Positions 8,463-17,091 of a stretch of DNA of 64,000 nucleotides are shown here, in pieces. Position 1 is the stretch's first letter; the number at the start of each line of letters is the position of its first letter. This DNA is from a virus: positions 1-64,000 of the IMG/VR virus record IMGVR_UViG_3300025133_000049; one strand, given 5' to 3'. The notes below the pieces were generated by a model. The model ran no database searches. It saw only the letters and a list, made by a program, of their open reading frames with translations, and was not told the origin of the DNA. A program made the position numbers and the translations under genes.

Positions 8463-9827
8463 TTATTTCTTTTTTAATCCTTTCTTATCAAACCAAACCA
8501 CCTGTCGGGTAAAGTCATCGATACCTACTGTATGATGTTCTAATACAAAACCGGATCTACCTTTCTTGAAGTTCGTTTGAACCCACTCAGAACTAGGTGA
8601 GAATGCTGGATAGTTATTATAATCGAAATCATCAGAAGCAGCTGCATCAAATAAACATTGATGTGAGTCACCTTTACAGAATTGGATTTCTCCTTTACTA
8701 TATAGCTCCTCATACTTCAAGAACTGGTCAATCTTCTCAATATGTGCTGGTTTGATGTGTGGAGTAAATCCAAATTTCAAAGCTTCACCATCTTTACCAT
8801 GACATAAGACAAATACCTTATGATCGTGGAGATAATAATCCATAAACTTACGCATGTTCTTGATGTATACCTTCTTTCCATACTTTACCTCTAGTATTCT
8901 TTTAGCGGCTTCATTAACCATCCAACCAAAATCACCTGAATGATTGTCATCAGTTACATTGTAGCTAGCAATGTACTCATAATGAGCTACTAAAGCATCA
9001 ATTACCCAAACCTTAAAATTTACACCACATGTGAAAGCTTCTTGATTTGTCATTAGTTGCGGTAGTTTATGCCCTTTACGAACAGTCTCACCATTCAAAC
9101 CATCCATGAGATCTCCCAGGTCTTCTATATATAATATAGGCCCTGTTTGTTTCTCAATGATCTTTCTAGCCATAGTTAAAGCTCGAGCATAAATAGCACT
9201 ATCACTCCAATCAACTGGATACAAAGCTTTGCCTTTAGAATTAGGATCCATTCCAACATGAACATCCGTATAGGTTGCCCTATCCCAGTTATCCTCATGG
9301 AAAGTTTCATTAATCGTAGTAGGTACAACCTGTGCTATGGGTATATACTCAATATGACTTTTGACTAGCTCTTCCAGATACTCCTCAGTTAAATCTTCTC
9401 CTATAATAAGCTTGATTTCCTTAAACACAGTATTATAAAACGGTTTCCCAGTGTGGGTTACAGCTTTATAAGAAGTTAAATGTTTGTAAGGTAAATTAAA
9501 TTTGGTACAGTAAGCTTCAATATCTAAGTTCTGCCCAGATTCATAATCCCAAGAACTCATAAGCACTTGTCTTGCATCAGGATCTGATTCAGACGTATGC
9601 TTGGGTTTCTTAGAATACTCATTGGACGACGTGATAGTATCAGATGATACTTCAACTCCTGTCCTGTCAACTCCTCTCATGTTTACTACAGTAGCCCATT
9701 CTTCGGGGGTAATAGTATAACGTGGATTACCTGAATTATGCGCTAAGTCATACGACTCCACAGGTTTCACTGGGAGACCTAACCCCACAGCCTCCGATGG
9801 AGATAACCTTTTAGTTAATTTCTTCAT
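8463..9827 (-). CDS. calcineurin-like metallophosphoesterase, 454 aa
   Basis: The two-metal phosphoesterase signature is present in order: DVH at ~190 (D-x-H), GDLMD at ~239 (GD-x2-D), DDNHSGD at ~291 (variant of GNHD), CHGKD at ~341, and GDSHQ at ~387 (in place of the usual GHTH). The ~180 residues before the core are mostly polar and include a stretch that could be an HTH-like or protein-binding region. Phage relatives act as nucleases or phosphatases on nucleic acids or nucleotides; position beside the ligase and 5'-3' exonuclease suggests DNA processing. It has its own promoter (9854-9861) and terminator (8430-8454), so it may be expressed as a single-gene unit. Confidence 0.75.
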   Translation of the reverse strand: MKKLTKRLSPSEAVGLGLPVKPVESYDLAHNSGNPRYTITPEEWATVVNMRGVDRTGVEVSSDTITSSNEYSKKPKHTSESDPDARQVLMSSWDYESGQNLDIEAYCTKFNLPYKHLTSYKAVTHTGKPFYNTVFKEIKLIIGEDLTEEYLEELVKSHIEYIPIAQVVPTTINETFHEDNWDRATYTDVHVGMDPNSKGKALYPVDWSDSAIYARALTMARKIIEKQTGPILYIEDLGDLMDGLNGETVRKGHKLPQLMTNQEAFTCGVNFKVWVIDALVAHYEYIASYNVTDDNHSGDFGWMVNEAAKRILEVKYGKKVYIKNMRKFMDYYLHDHKVFVLCHGKDGEALKFGFTPHIKPAHIEKIDQFLKYEELYSKGEIQFCKGDSHQCLFDAAASDDFDYNNYPAFSPSSEWVQTNFKKGRSGFVLEHHTVGIDDFTRQVVWFDKKGLKKK

Positions 9828-9853
9828 AAATTTATTTTTTAATTACACTAGCA

Positions 9854-9861
9854 CAAATATA
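9854..9861 (-). promoter_or_regulatory. -7 promoter element for the metallophosphoesterase gene
   Basis: On the - strand this reads TATATTTG, an exact TAnnTTTG, 27 bp upstream of the ATG at 9827 in the gap after the ligase stop. No clear TTTG is seen ~20 bp upstream, so the -33 part is weak. It would allow expression separate from the replication operon. Confidence 0.5.
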
Positions 9862-9864
9862 CGA

Positions 9865-10944
9865 CTATTTTTCATCTCTTATACATTGTCCTTTAGTTAC
9901 TTGGGCATGTCTGGGCATACCACCCTCTTTTACTGGTTTCATACCTGTGAACCGCACCCATTGCCCTACATAATCTGAAGGATCATTAAGCAGTTCTTCC
10001 TTTTCAGGATGACTCCATCCATTTAGTGATACTATAAGTTCTCTCCCGTCTTCCATTCGAACTCTAAATCCTTTACAAAACCCTCCTGGGATACGATCCT
10101 CTGCGAGTTTACTTGTAACAGATCTACCAAGTTCATTAGTAGTTTTGGGTGCACCAGGTCTAGCTACAGTGCCTTCTTCAGCATACATAACTTTACCATC
10201 AAACTCAAGCTTATTTTCTTTAGCTTTAAATGATGTCCCTGATTTCAGTGTATGTCTACCGTTCTTATAAGGTGTATCCTTATGAACACATACAAGTCCT
10301 TCATGACCATCCATAATAGCTTGATCATATGCTTGATAAAATGCATCGATATGATTTAACTTGAATTGCTTTACAGCTACAGCTACCTCAGTAGCTCCTT
10401 CTATCTCTGGGTCGGTACTAAGCGGCCACTGATCTGTAGGACGGATATCTCTAATTGCTTCATTGTACATCATATACCTATCAGCTTTACTAGCCGCAGT
10501 TGCATAATCAAATACATAAAACTTCAAGTCATCGTGCCAAGTACATAACCATTCTGGAGTTCTTCCAGGAAATGGCCATTCTTTAGTTGGATGTTGAAAT
10601 AGCTTCATCCACTTAGTATAATGCTTAGGGTCATCGATGTCTTCTACTTTAAAGAAGTGCATGATTTCACTAAACGTCATATTAGGTGAGTAAAACTCAG
10701 CTTCAAAACAACCTCCAAAGAGACCCATGTGTTGGTTGAACTCTGTAGCCATCTCTTGAATTTTAACAGATTTAAGTACTTTCATACTTCTACCTCTTGC
10801 AGGCTCCCCAGAGAACAACTCAACTCGAGCTCCATCTAGTTTGGTGGAGAACATAAATTCTTCTATAGGTTGTAACCTAGATTCCCAATCAGGTGCTTCA
10901 CCTGCTGGTTCATTAGGTAACAACTGTGGTTTAAATTTTTCCAT
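9865..10944 (-). CDS. ATP-dependent DNA ligase, 359 aa
   Basis: Nucleotidyltransferase motif I is KLDGAR at residues ~35-40 (Lys is the adenylated residue); FEAEF at ~80 fits motif III, EGLVC at ~217 motif IV, and SFKAKENK at ~236 motif V. The C-terminal ~100 residues (EELIVSLNGW...GQWVRF) fit the OB-fold domain. Length suits a small phage ATP ligase. It seals nicks left after Okazaki-fragment processing, working with the 5'-3' exonuclease two genes upstream. It is preceded by a 174-aa unknown gene with no gap, so probably in one operon. The N-terminus (~25 residues, Pro/Glu-rich) lacks any extra domain. Confidence 0.92.
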   Translation of the reverse strand: MEKFKPQLLPNEPAGEAPDWESRLQPIEEFMFSTKLDGARVELFSGEPARGRSMKVLKSVKIQEMATEFNQHMGLFGGCFEAEFYSPNMTFSEIMHFFKVEDIDDPKHYTKWMKLFQHPTKEWPFPGRTPEWLCTWHDDLKFYVFDYATAASKADRYMMYNEAIRDIRPTDQWPLSTDPEIEGATEVAVAVKQFKLNHIDAFYQAYDQAIMDGHEGLVCVHKDTPYKNGRHTLKSGTSFKAKENKLEFDGKVMYAEEGTVARPGAPKTTNELGRSVTSKLAEDRIPGGFCKGFRVRMEDGRELIVSLNGWSHPEKEELLNDPSDYVGQWVRFTGMKPVKEGGMPRHAQVTKGQCIRDEK

Positions 10945-10945
10945 A

Positions 10946-11470
10946 TTATATTTTTATAATTCTGTGTTCTATAAACCAATCAGCATGTGGCGCGTCAATT
11001 AACTCAGCGTCATCAGCAACCCAGTCGCCTATTAAACCCTGTAACAGGTTTCTTACTTGAGATGTTCTATCTAAGGCCTGTAATATAGGACTAGATAAGG
11101 TAAACACCCTGGATTTCTTATTGAATGGTAATGTAGAACTTTTATAAATCTTTTGTTTTGCCTCTTTACTCATATGTGAATATTTTCCTTTCACAAATAG
11201 CCTAGAGTCCTTGATGTGCTCCGACGGTATAGTAAATATTACGTATAGCTGTTCTTTTAATTCTAGTTCAGATATATAATATTTATTATGCCGATACGTT
11301 GGAGTAAGCATCTTTCTTCTGAGATGTACATATAACTTTAACCCATCCTTAGAGACCAATGTAGTTTTAAACGGTCTCCCGAATGTTTTCTTATTGATCC
11401 CTAATAATGGGAGTAAGTAGTATGTACATAAATTATCTCCTTTCGGAATAAATAAAGACATATTAATCAT
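10946..11470 (-). CDS. hypothetical protein, 174 aa, between exonuclease and ligase
   Basis: Begins MINMSLFIPKGD; Met4 is an equally good start. The first 100 residues alternate hydrophobic and basic (LYVHLRRK, YYISELELKEQLYVIF), suggesting a beta-rich domain. The second half contains a basic Lys/Ser-rich stretch (KQKIYKSS, FNKKSR) and an amphipathic helix (LQALDRTSQVRNLLQGLIGDW). It is sandwiched between 5'-3' exonuclease and ligase with 5-bp and 1-bp gaps, so a DNA-repair or replication accessory role is plausible. No family recognised. Confidence 0.75.
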   Translation of the reverse strand: MINMSLFIPKGDNLCTYYLLPLLGINKKTFGRPFKTTLVSKDGLKLYVHLRRKMLTPTYRHNKYYISELELKEQLYVIFTIPSEHIKDSRLFVKGKYSHMSKEAKQKIYKSSTLPFNKKSRVFTLSSPILQALDRTSQVRNLLQGLIGDWVADDAELIDAPHADWFIEHRIIKI

Positions 11471-11475
11471 GATTT

Positions 11476-12345
11476 TTAATTTAAACCGAATAGATCAGCA
11501 GCTGAAGGGCTACTCTCTTTGAATAACGAAGCTGTATCATCTACCGGTGCAACCAAGTGATTTGCATATTGATTCATGATAGTAAGGAGTTCTTTTGAAG
11601 CCTCTGCAGGCGCATAAGAATCATTTTTACCATTCAATAATCTAACCATTTGATAAGTTCGTATTGCTCGTTCTTTACCTATACGTAAACCATAGGCATC
11701 ACCATATGCTTGCATAACTACCTCAACCATCTCTTGTCTGGTTTTACAGTTTGCTAACATTTTCAATGCAGTTTTATCACCTACTCGTTGTATACCACAT
11801 AGTTCTCCTGGCATATCCGTGGGATCTCCAGTAAGAACTTGTCTGTATAAACAAAGGTCACCATAATATGGTGAAGACACTTGCCATCTATCCTCATTTT
11901 TCATATGAGCTTTAAATGGGTTATAGTGTGTACAAGGTATTTGTACCATATCCTTATCAGCAGAGACTACAACTACTTTGTCGTATCCTACATATCTGGC
12001 AAGGAATGCACATGCATCATCAGACTCTACGTGCTTGAGACCATACAACCCTGCTTCAATAAAAGCATCTATGATTGTAGGTTTCCAGCATTCTATAGCT
12101 TCTGATCGTTTTCTATGGCCTTTATACTCAGGTAAGATTTTATTTCTAAAGTTATCAAAGCCTTCTATTTGATAGAATCCTATGGTTGTTTTAGCTCTAG
12201 ATTGTTTTCTTACCTGATTTATAAAGGAGTGAACGTTACTCTTTGTTGCTTTAATGTTATCCCTGTTCCCGGCGCTAAATTGCTTATTGGCGACAATATG
12301 CAAAATAGAATCGAGATCAAGGATAGCAAGTTCATAATTAATCAT
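11476..12345 (-). CDS. 5'-3' exonuclease (flap-endonuclease/RNase H-like PIN domain), 289 aa
   Basis: Acidic metal-binding residues fall in the FEN/T4 RNase H order: LDLDS at ~10, ESDDACAF at ~109, SADKDM at ~131, GDPTDMPG at ~175. The last is followed by a helix-hairpin-helix-like GIQRVGDKTALKML that binds DNA. It removes RNA primers and flaps during replication. ATG at 12345 is used, not the TTG just before it. The C-terminus is a flexible Ser/Pro/Asp tail ending SPSAADLFGLN, similar to the end of the putative ssDNA-binding protein at 17092-17937 (PAADFFGAQG), perhaps a shared partner-binding motif. It overlaps the rIIB-like gene by 8 bp. Confidence 0.9.
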   Translation of the reverse strand: MINYELAILDLDSILHIVANKQFSAGNRDNIKATKSNVHSFINQVRKQSRAKTTIGFYQIEGFDNFRNKILPEYKGHRKRSEAIECWKPTIIDAFIEAGLYGLKHVESDDACAFLARYVGYDKVVVVSADKDMVQIPCTHYNPFKAHMKNEDRWQVSSPYYGDLCLYRQVLTGDPTDMPGELCGIQRVGDKTALKMLANCKTRQEMVEVVMQAYGDAYGLRIGKERAIRTYQMVRLLNGKNDSYAPAEASKELLTIMNQYANHLVAPVDDTASLFKESSPSAADLFGLN

Positions 12346-13480
12346 CAATAAGGTCTTCTAATTCATCCTCAAGTTTGCTAATAACTTCAGCTTTTTTATC
12401 GATAGCTTTTTTCATTAACTCTTTAAGTCTCTCTTCAGAAAGTTTACCATAATCAGAAGAATGATATTTACCTCTTAATTCAATGTCAGAATCCAAAATA
12501 TTATTTGGGAATAATGCATCTACTCTAATGGCTGATCCTTCACTCTGGAATGACAAGATATCAGATGGATTTACAAAACAAGTAAGTACGTGAGTACCAC
12601 ACTGTCTATAACAGTCAATATAACTTTGACCTCCAATATATAAACCACCACCACCAAAGCTATTGCTTAGGTTACGTGGAGCTTCTTCAGGAAGATATTG
12701 CATCTCACCTACTTTGTAAACATAACCTAACTGAGAACCTGAAAAGAATTTATGTCCACCACTCCAAATAGCTGGAGTAAATACCATATCTTCTTTAAAA
12801 TCAGCTTCTGGAAGTTTAGCTTCTTCAAGAATTTCACCTGTAACAGAATCCACTACTGGAGCGTGTTTAGGTAAATCTTTCTTAACTTTTGTCCAGTTCC
12901 CATATTCGTCTTCTTCCATTACATATTCCCAAGTTACTTGTTCTGCAACTTTATAGGTAGCCAATAGACCCTCATCCGTGATAGCGATATCATCAAATGT
13001 AGCTAATTCCTTAGCTGCTTCTTGAGTATATCCATCTTCTGCTACTATTTTCTCTGCCAACTCCCTATCTACGAATTTAGCATTAATATAAGTATCAAAA
13101 TAATTACCCATAACCTCGTTATATCTAGGGTTAGATAATAATCTAGCCCAAGCTTTCAATACTGGCATGAAGTCAATATCCATATCATAACTATCTTCAA
13201 TATACTTTACTAAAGCGGGAATGATTGGATGTTTAGATCTTTTATCACCTAGTTCTAGGAAATACTCCTTAGTTGATGGATTGTAGGATAGATACTCATT
13301 AGTACCTGCAATGATAGTACCTCTACTACCTTCTACATAAGCAAGAACTTCTTCTGCTGATGAGTCTTCTTCTTTAAAAGTTGATAAGGCTTTCAAAGTT
13401 TCTTCAGTTTTGGCAACGCTAAAAGGTTTCCCGTCTACTGATCCTGTAATTGTGTTTTCTAATTTTCGATAAATTAACAT
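12338..13480 (-). CDS. rIIB-like protein, 380 aa
   Basis: Contains the features I associate with phage rIIB proteins: a central LSNPRYNEV / helical block, then TDEGLLATYKVAEQV (the 'G.L..YK.V' strand), DEYG.W, a long loop, and a GSQLGYVYKVGEMQYL segment. The Cys/His positions near ~285-295 (DCYRQCGTHVL) and FVNPSDILSF correspond to the rIIB C-terminal core. A charged coiled-coil ends the protein. It directly follows a GHKL ATPase of rIIA type, overlapping it by 7 bp, so the pair is translated together. In T4 the rII proteins are membrane-associated and guard against superinfecting prophages; the function here is unproven. Confidence 0.7.
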   Translation of the reverse strand: MLIYRKLENTITGSVDGKPFSVAKTEETLKALSTFKEEDSSAEEVLAYVEGSRGTIIAGTNEYLSYNPSTKEYFLELGDKRSKHPIIPALVKYIEDSYDMDIDFMPVLKAWARLLSNPRYNEVMGNYFDTYINAKFVDRELAEKIVAEDGYTQEAAKELATFDDIAITDEGLLATYKVAEQVTWEYVMEEDEYGNWTKVKKDLPKHAPVVDSVTGEILEEAKLPEADFKEDMVFTPAIWSGGHKFFSGSQLGYVYKVGEMQYLPEEAPRNLSNSFGGGGLYIGGQSYIDCYRQCGTHVLTCFVNPSDILSFQSEGSAIRVDALFPNNILDSDIELRGKYHSSDYGKLSEERLKELMKKAIDKKAEVISKLEDELEDLIDD

Positions 13481-15996
13481 GTCTCTTGATTTTTAAATAT
13501 GATAAATTCTTTTAATAATTCTATTGCTTTTTCATTTACACCCTGATAATGGCTAATGTCCAGCTGATTTAACAACGGTTCTATTTTGTCGAATCGTTTA
13601 AGTTCCGCTTCCAATGTATCTATGAACTCCTTGTCATAGGCTTCTACACTTAAAACGTCCTCTGTATTAAAGCATTCTTTTGCTTTAGCTGCAATTTCTT
13701 CTGGACTACCATCCGCTACTACATCTTGGAATACAGCTAATTTTTCCAAGTATGTTCTAATTTCCTCAGACACATCTGATTTCAATGCTTTCGAGAATAC
13801 CTCATCTAAATTACTATTACGCCCCTCTAAACGAGCTTTATAGTCATCTACATTAGTATTTTCTAATAACTTTTTCATCAATTGCATTTTATTAGCATAA
13901 TGTCCTCGTCCTTTTAGTAGCTTATAAAATCGATCCATTGTATTCAAGGATCTAAGCTCTTGTCCTAACATAACTTCTTTTGTTTCAGGGTTAAAGGTAT
14001 TAAAATAATCTGTAATAAATGTACAGTAAGGCGCAAAATGTTTAACAATTGGTTCAGCAACATAAATAACTCTAGTGTTAACTTTTTTATGGGTACCACT
14101 ATAATATTTACCTGCTTCAACTATCAATCCAAGATCTTTATATTTAGAGGTACATAGAACTGTTTCTATATCTTCCTTATCAAATGTTTCTCGAATATCA
14201 GCAATCTTAACTGTCAAATTACTATTCTCTCTAGAGTCTACACCATAGCTATCCATTCCAGTAATATATTTCTGACGATAGAATACCTCTTTATTCAATC
14301 TACGTAACTTAGCTAAAGCATTACCACTGGTAACACTAGCACCATCCAGGTTATCCTCATCATCAACATCTTCAACAAACTCAAATGTCATAGTATCAAG
14401 CTGTAAAGCTCTTGTATATAATAATTTATGAGTCCAAACCCCTACTTTAAATGTATTAAATTCTACATCGTTAAAAGTGACCTCATCCCTAAGTCTAGTA
14501 TTATTAGGTCTGATATATACGAAAGATTCAATATCATTATTATCCATGATACTTTGTGCTTTCTTTGGACCTAATGCAGAAGTATTAGCCTGAACTAATA
14601 TGGAATTAGCTATATTATTAAAGCTCTTTACACGGTTCTTAGAGATCCTTTTACCGTTTAATGAAACAGTATAAACATCATGCTTATAAAAGATAAGTTC
14701 AAATAACTCATCAGTTAATTCATGATTCATTTCTACGTCATCAATTGTAAACTTAGCTTTAGGCTTAATGTCTGACATATCCAAGAACTCAGAAAAGATA
14801 CGAGTAACTTTATCTGCACTTGATTTACGTAATTTAGCATACCTGTTATTGATCGATAATAAATCCTTTGCATCATCATCCTCACCTTCTAAGGCTTTCT
14901 TAGATACATGCGCTTTGGCTTCATTTTTCGCTCTTTTGATAGCTTCTTTAATAGTATCCTTAGTCTTTGAGGTCCATTTTAATGTCTCTCTAGATTGAGT
15001 AATATCTACATCAGTAGCCCTAACTCTAATAGCTAATTCACCTCGTCTTCTTTCCATTTCAAGTTCATCCCAAGAGATGTTCCCGTAACATATGCCGTCC
15101 ACTAAAATATGTGGTGCATAATATGGAGAGGATTCAGGTATAATGATATTGTCAGATTCATAATAAGGATTAGCATTCAACATTTCTGTTTTAACTGTCT
15201 TATCATAATACCCTTGAGGGTAAGTAAATCTAACTCTATCTTTAAAGTATAGGAACTGTTCTTTTACAGCACTAATAAAAGCTTGAGAATTATGCTTCTT
15301 TACTTCTAGAGTAATAGTAACTCCATTAGACTCTATAGTAGGCTCCCAGAAAATACTCCTTACTTGAGTTTCTCCATTAGCCATTTGTACTGTCCACCTT
15401 TCTTCTTTACCATCAGACTTCTCCATAGTTACTGGTTCATAATCTGTCTTATAGATCATGAATTTAGTACGGTATCCCTCATAGGTAGTTTCCATAGTGA
15501 AAAACTCTACACCTGTTGCTAGACCTGCTTTGGCACCTGCGCCAAATTTACCAATAACATCTTTCATGTTACGTTTAGAAGAGAACCCTAATTTAAAGAA
15601 TCCTTTTAATCTGGATCCACCTAGGCCAACACCTCTATCAGTCACACTAATTGTGTCTCTGTTATTCCCTTCTTTATACTTTACGTCGATAAAGTCTCTA
15701 CTTGACAAGTAGTCTCTATCGTAATACTCAACATTAAATCCCGAGTCTTTCAATAGTTTACCATCCTGTCTTTGCTCATAGTAATTCTCTTCAGGTTCTC
15801 CGTCAAGAATTTTTAGTGCAATATTCCTTTCAGTAACAGCGTCAAGGCCATTACTTATAGTTTCTCTTACGAAACTTTTAATCGGATAGGAGTACATATC
15901 CTCCTGGATAGCCTGGAAGACTAAGTCAATAGCCCCTTCGTCTATTTCCTTTTTAATCCCAACATCTCCGTTGTTAATTTGTTCTAATACTGCCAT
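13474..15996 (-). CDS. rIIA-like GHKL-fold ATPase, 840 aa
   Basis: The N-terminal ~230 residues form a GHKL (Hsp90/MutL/histidine kinase) ATP-binding domain: N box ETISNGLDAV at ~46, G1 box DRGVGLGG at ~118, G2 box GKFGAGAKAG at ~149, the residues that bind Mg-ATP. A beta-rich transducer-like region follows (TRFTYP, HILVDG, DIDITQSRE-like), then long charged helices. Length and domain order match phage rIIA-type proteins, and a rIIB-like gene follows with overlapping ends. Likely roles are exclusion or DNA/membrane organisation during replication; this is by analogy with T4 rIIA. It lies between the primase and rIIB genes in one operon. Confidence 0.8.
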   Translation of the reverse strand: MAVLEQINNGDVGIKKEIDEGAIDLVFQAIQEDMYSYPIKSFVRETISNGLDAVTERNIALKILDGEPEENYYEQRQDGKLLKDSGFNVEYYDRDYLSSRDFIDVKYKEGNNRDTISVTDRGVGLGGSRLKGFFKLGFSSKRNMKDVIGKFGAGAKAGLATGVEFFTMETTYEGYRTKFMIYKTDYEPVTMEKSDGKEERWTVQMANGETQVRSIFWEPTIESNGVTITLEVKKHNSQAFISAVKEQFLYFKDRVRFTYPQGYYDKTVKTEMLNANPYYESDNIIIPESSPYYAPHILVDGICYGNISWDELEMERRRGELAIRVRATDVDITQSRETLKWTSKTKDTIKEAIKRAKNEAKAHVSKKALEGEDDDAKDLLSINNRYAKLRKSSADKVTRIFSEFLDMSDIKPKAKFTIDDVEMNHELTDELFELIFYKHDVYTVSLNGKRISKNRVKSFNNIANSILVQANTSALGPKKAQSIMDNNDIESFVYIRPNNTRLRDEVTFNDVEFNTFKVGVWTHKLLYTRALQLDTMTFEFVEDVDDEDNLDGASVTSGNALAKLRRLNKEVFYRQKYITGMDSYGVDSRENSNLTVKIADIRETFDKEDIETVLCTSKYKDLGLIVEAGKYYSGTHKKVNTRVIYVAEPIVKHFAPYCTFITDYFNTFNPETKEVMLGQELRSLNTMDRFYKLLKGRGHYANKMQLMKKLLENTNVDDYKARLEGRNSNLDEVFSKALKSDVSEEIRTYLEKLAVFQDVVADGSPEEIAAKAKECFNTEDVLSVEAYDKEFIDTLEAELKRFDKIEPLLNQLDISHYQGVNEKAIELLKEFIIFKNQETC

Positions 15997-17035
15997 TTTC
16001 GTAATTATTAATTAATTGCTTTATATATTCAAGCACCCTAGCTTGTTGACCTAACTGTTTACCCGCTGAGTAAAAGTCTGTCGGATCTTTTTGTTTAATA
16101 TTTTCATCAAAGACGATCGGAATTAGCCAGGGATACAAATCTGTATAGCGCTTCTGTGCATTAATTCCTGCTTCGTCATTATCTAACCATATATAAACTC
16201 TCTTATACTTTTTGAATAGAACTTCCTTCATGAAATGATCACTTATATATGAGTTCTCGGAGGGTCCTGCTACGCATTCCCAACCAAAGTGTTCATATAA
16301 AAACATGATTTCCTTCATTGATTTAGTAATAATACAAAAGTCTTGTTCAAAACGCAGTTGCAATGCGCCTTCCACATAACCAGTTGCATAGTTATTTCGG
16401 AATTTGAACTTCTTATCTTCGAATGGATGATATATCTTATAGGTACCTAGAATTTCATAACTTATCGTTAAGGTTCTAGGGACTATAGTTACATGATCTG
16501 TTCCGATATAGTGCACTGCTTTAGGATTTTTACACTTATAGTACTGTCTGGTCTCAAAAGAGATATCCAGGTAATCCCAGTAGTTTAAGTAATCCTTTTT
16601 AGTTGCACCATCTGTTGTAATTGATATTGTAATAGGTTCCTTTCTAACCGGCGGCTTCTTAAGAAGATGTGGTTTGAAAGCTGCTACGTCTGCATCACCA
16701 AATCCTAAACCAAAATCAGAGTTTATCTGAAGTAAGGTTTCTCTTGGGTATGCGGGTTCTGCAACTCCACCTATCATTTGTGCGACAAAAGTAAATACAT
16801 CTCCAAAGTTACCAGTAGACTGGTCCTTGAACATGAGTTTATCTTCTTTAAATTTACTGTAAAACATAGAAAAACTAGGATCTGCATCACCTTGTCGCAG
16901 TGGGCTACTATACTTAGTATTTAGTTCTAACTCTTCTCCAATGTAAAAACTGAATATAGAGTAAGCATCTACATACTTGAGAATATTCGCCTGGGTCAGC
17001 TGGTTTTCTTCTACAAATTGTTTTAATATGTCCAT
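15974..17035 (-). CDS. DnaG-like primase (TOPRIM), 353 aa
   Basis: Residues ~30-110 resemble the N-terminal zinc-binding domain of DnaG in layout (SPLRQGDADPSFSMFY, FKDQSTGNFGDVFTFV), but the metal-binding cysteines are absent. The TOPRIM domain is visible at ~228-330: CIITKSMKE (acidic first strand), then YIWLDNDEAG with the D-x-D pair at ~280-285. Phage primases with this fold make RNA primers for DnaB-coupled forks; the DnaB gene is two genes upstream. A UUCG terminator sits immediately upstream (17052-17073), so primase and rII genes may be made at a lower level than the genes before it. The stop overlaps rIIA by 23 bp. Confidence 0.85.
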   Translation of the reverse strand: MDILKQFVEENQLTQANILKYVDAYSIFSFYIGEELELNTKYSSPLRQGDADPSFSMFYSKFKEDKLMFKDQSTGNFGDVFTFVAQMIGGVAEPAYPRETLLQINSDFGLGFGDADVAAFKPHLLKKPPVRKEPITISITTDGATKKDYLNYWDYLDISFETRQYYKCKNPKAVHYIGTDHVTIVPRTLTISYEILGTYKIYHPFEDKKFKFRNNYATGYVEGALQLRFEQDFCIITKSMKEIMFLYEHFGWECVAGPSENSYISDHFMKEVLFKKYKRVYIWLDNDEAGINAQKRYTDLYPWLIPIVFDENIKQKDPTDFYSAGKQLGQQARVLEYIKQLINNYENGSIRTN

Positions 17036-17044
17036 GTTTATTTG

Positions 17045-17073
17045 GGTTAAAAGCCCCTACCGAAGTAAGGGCT
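17045..17073 (-). terminator. internal UUCG hairpin terminator/attenuator in the replication operon
   Basis: In the - strand RNA: stem AGCCCUUAC-UUCG-GUAGGGGCU (9 bp, one U-G pair; 17052-17073) followed by UUUUAA. It lies 19 bp past the stop of the putative ssDNA-binding gene and 17 bp before the primase start. The imperfect pair is G-U only when transcribed leftward. It probably reduces readthrough, making the upstream protein more abundant than the primase. Confidence 0.8.
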
Positions 17074-17091
17074 CATTCATAACTATTCTCC

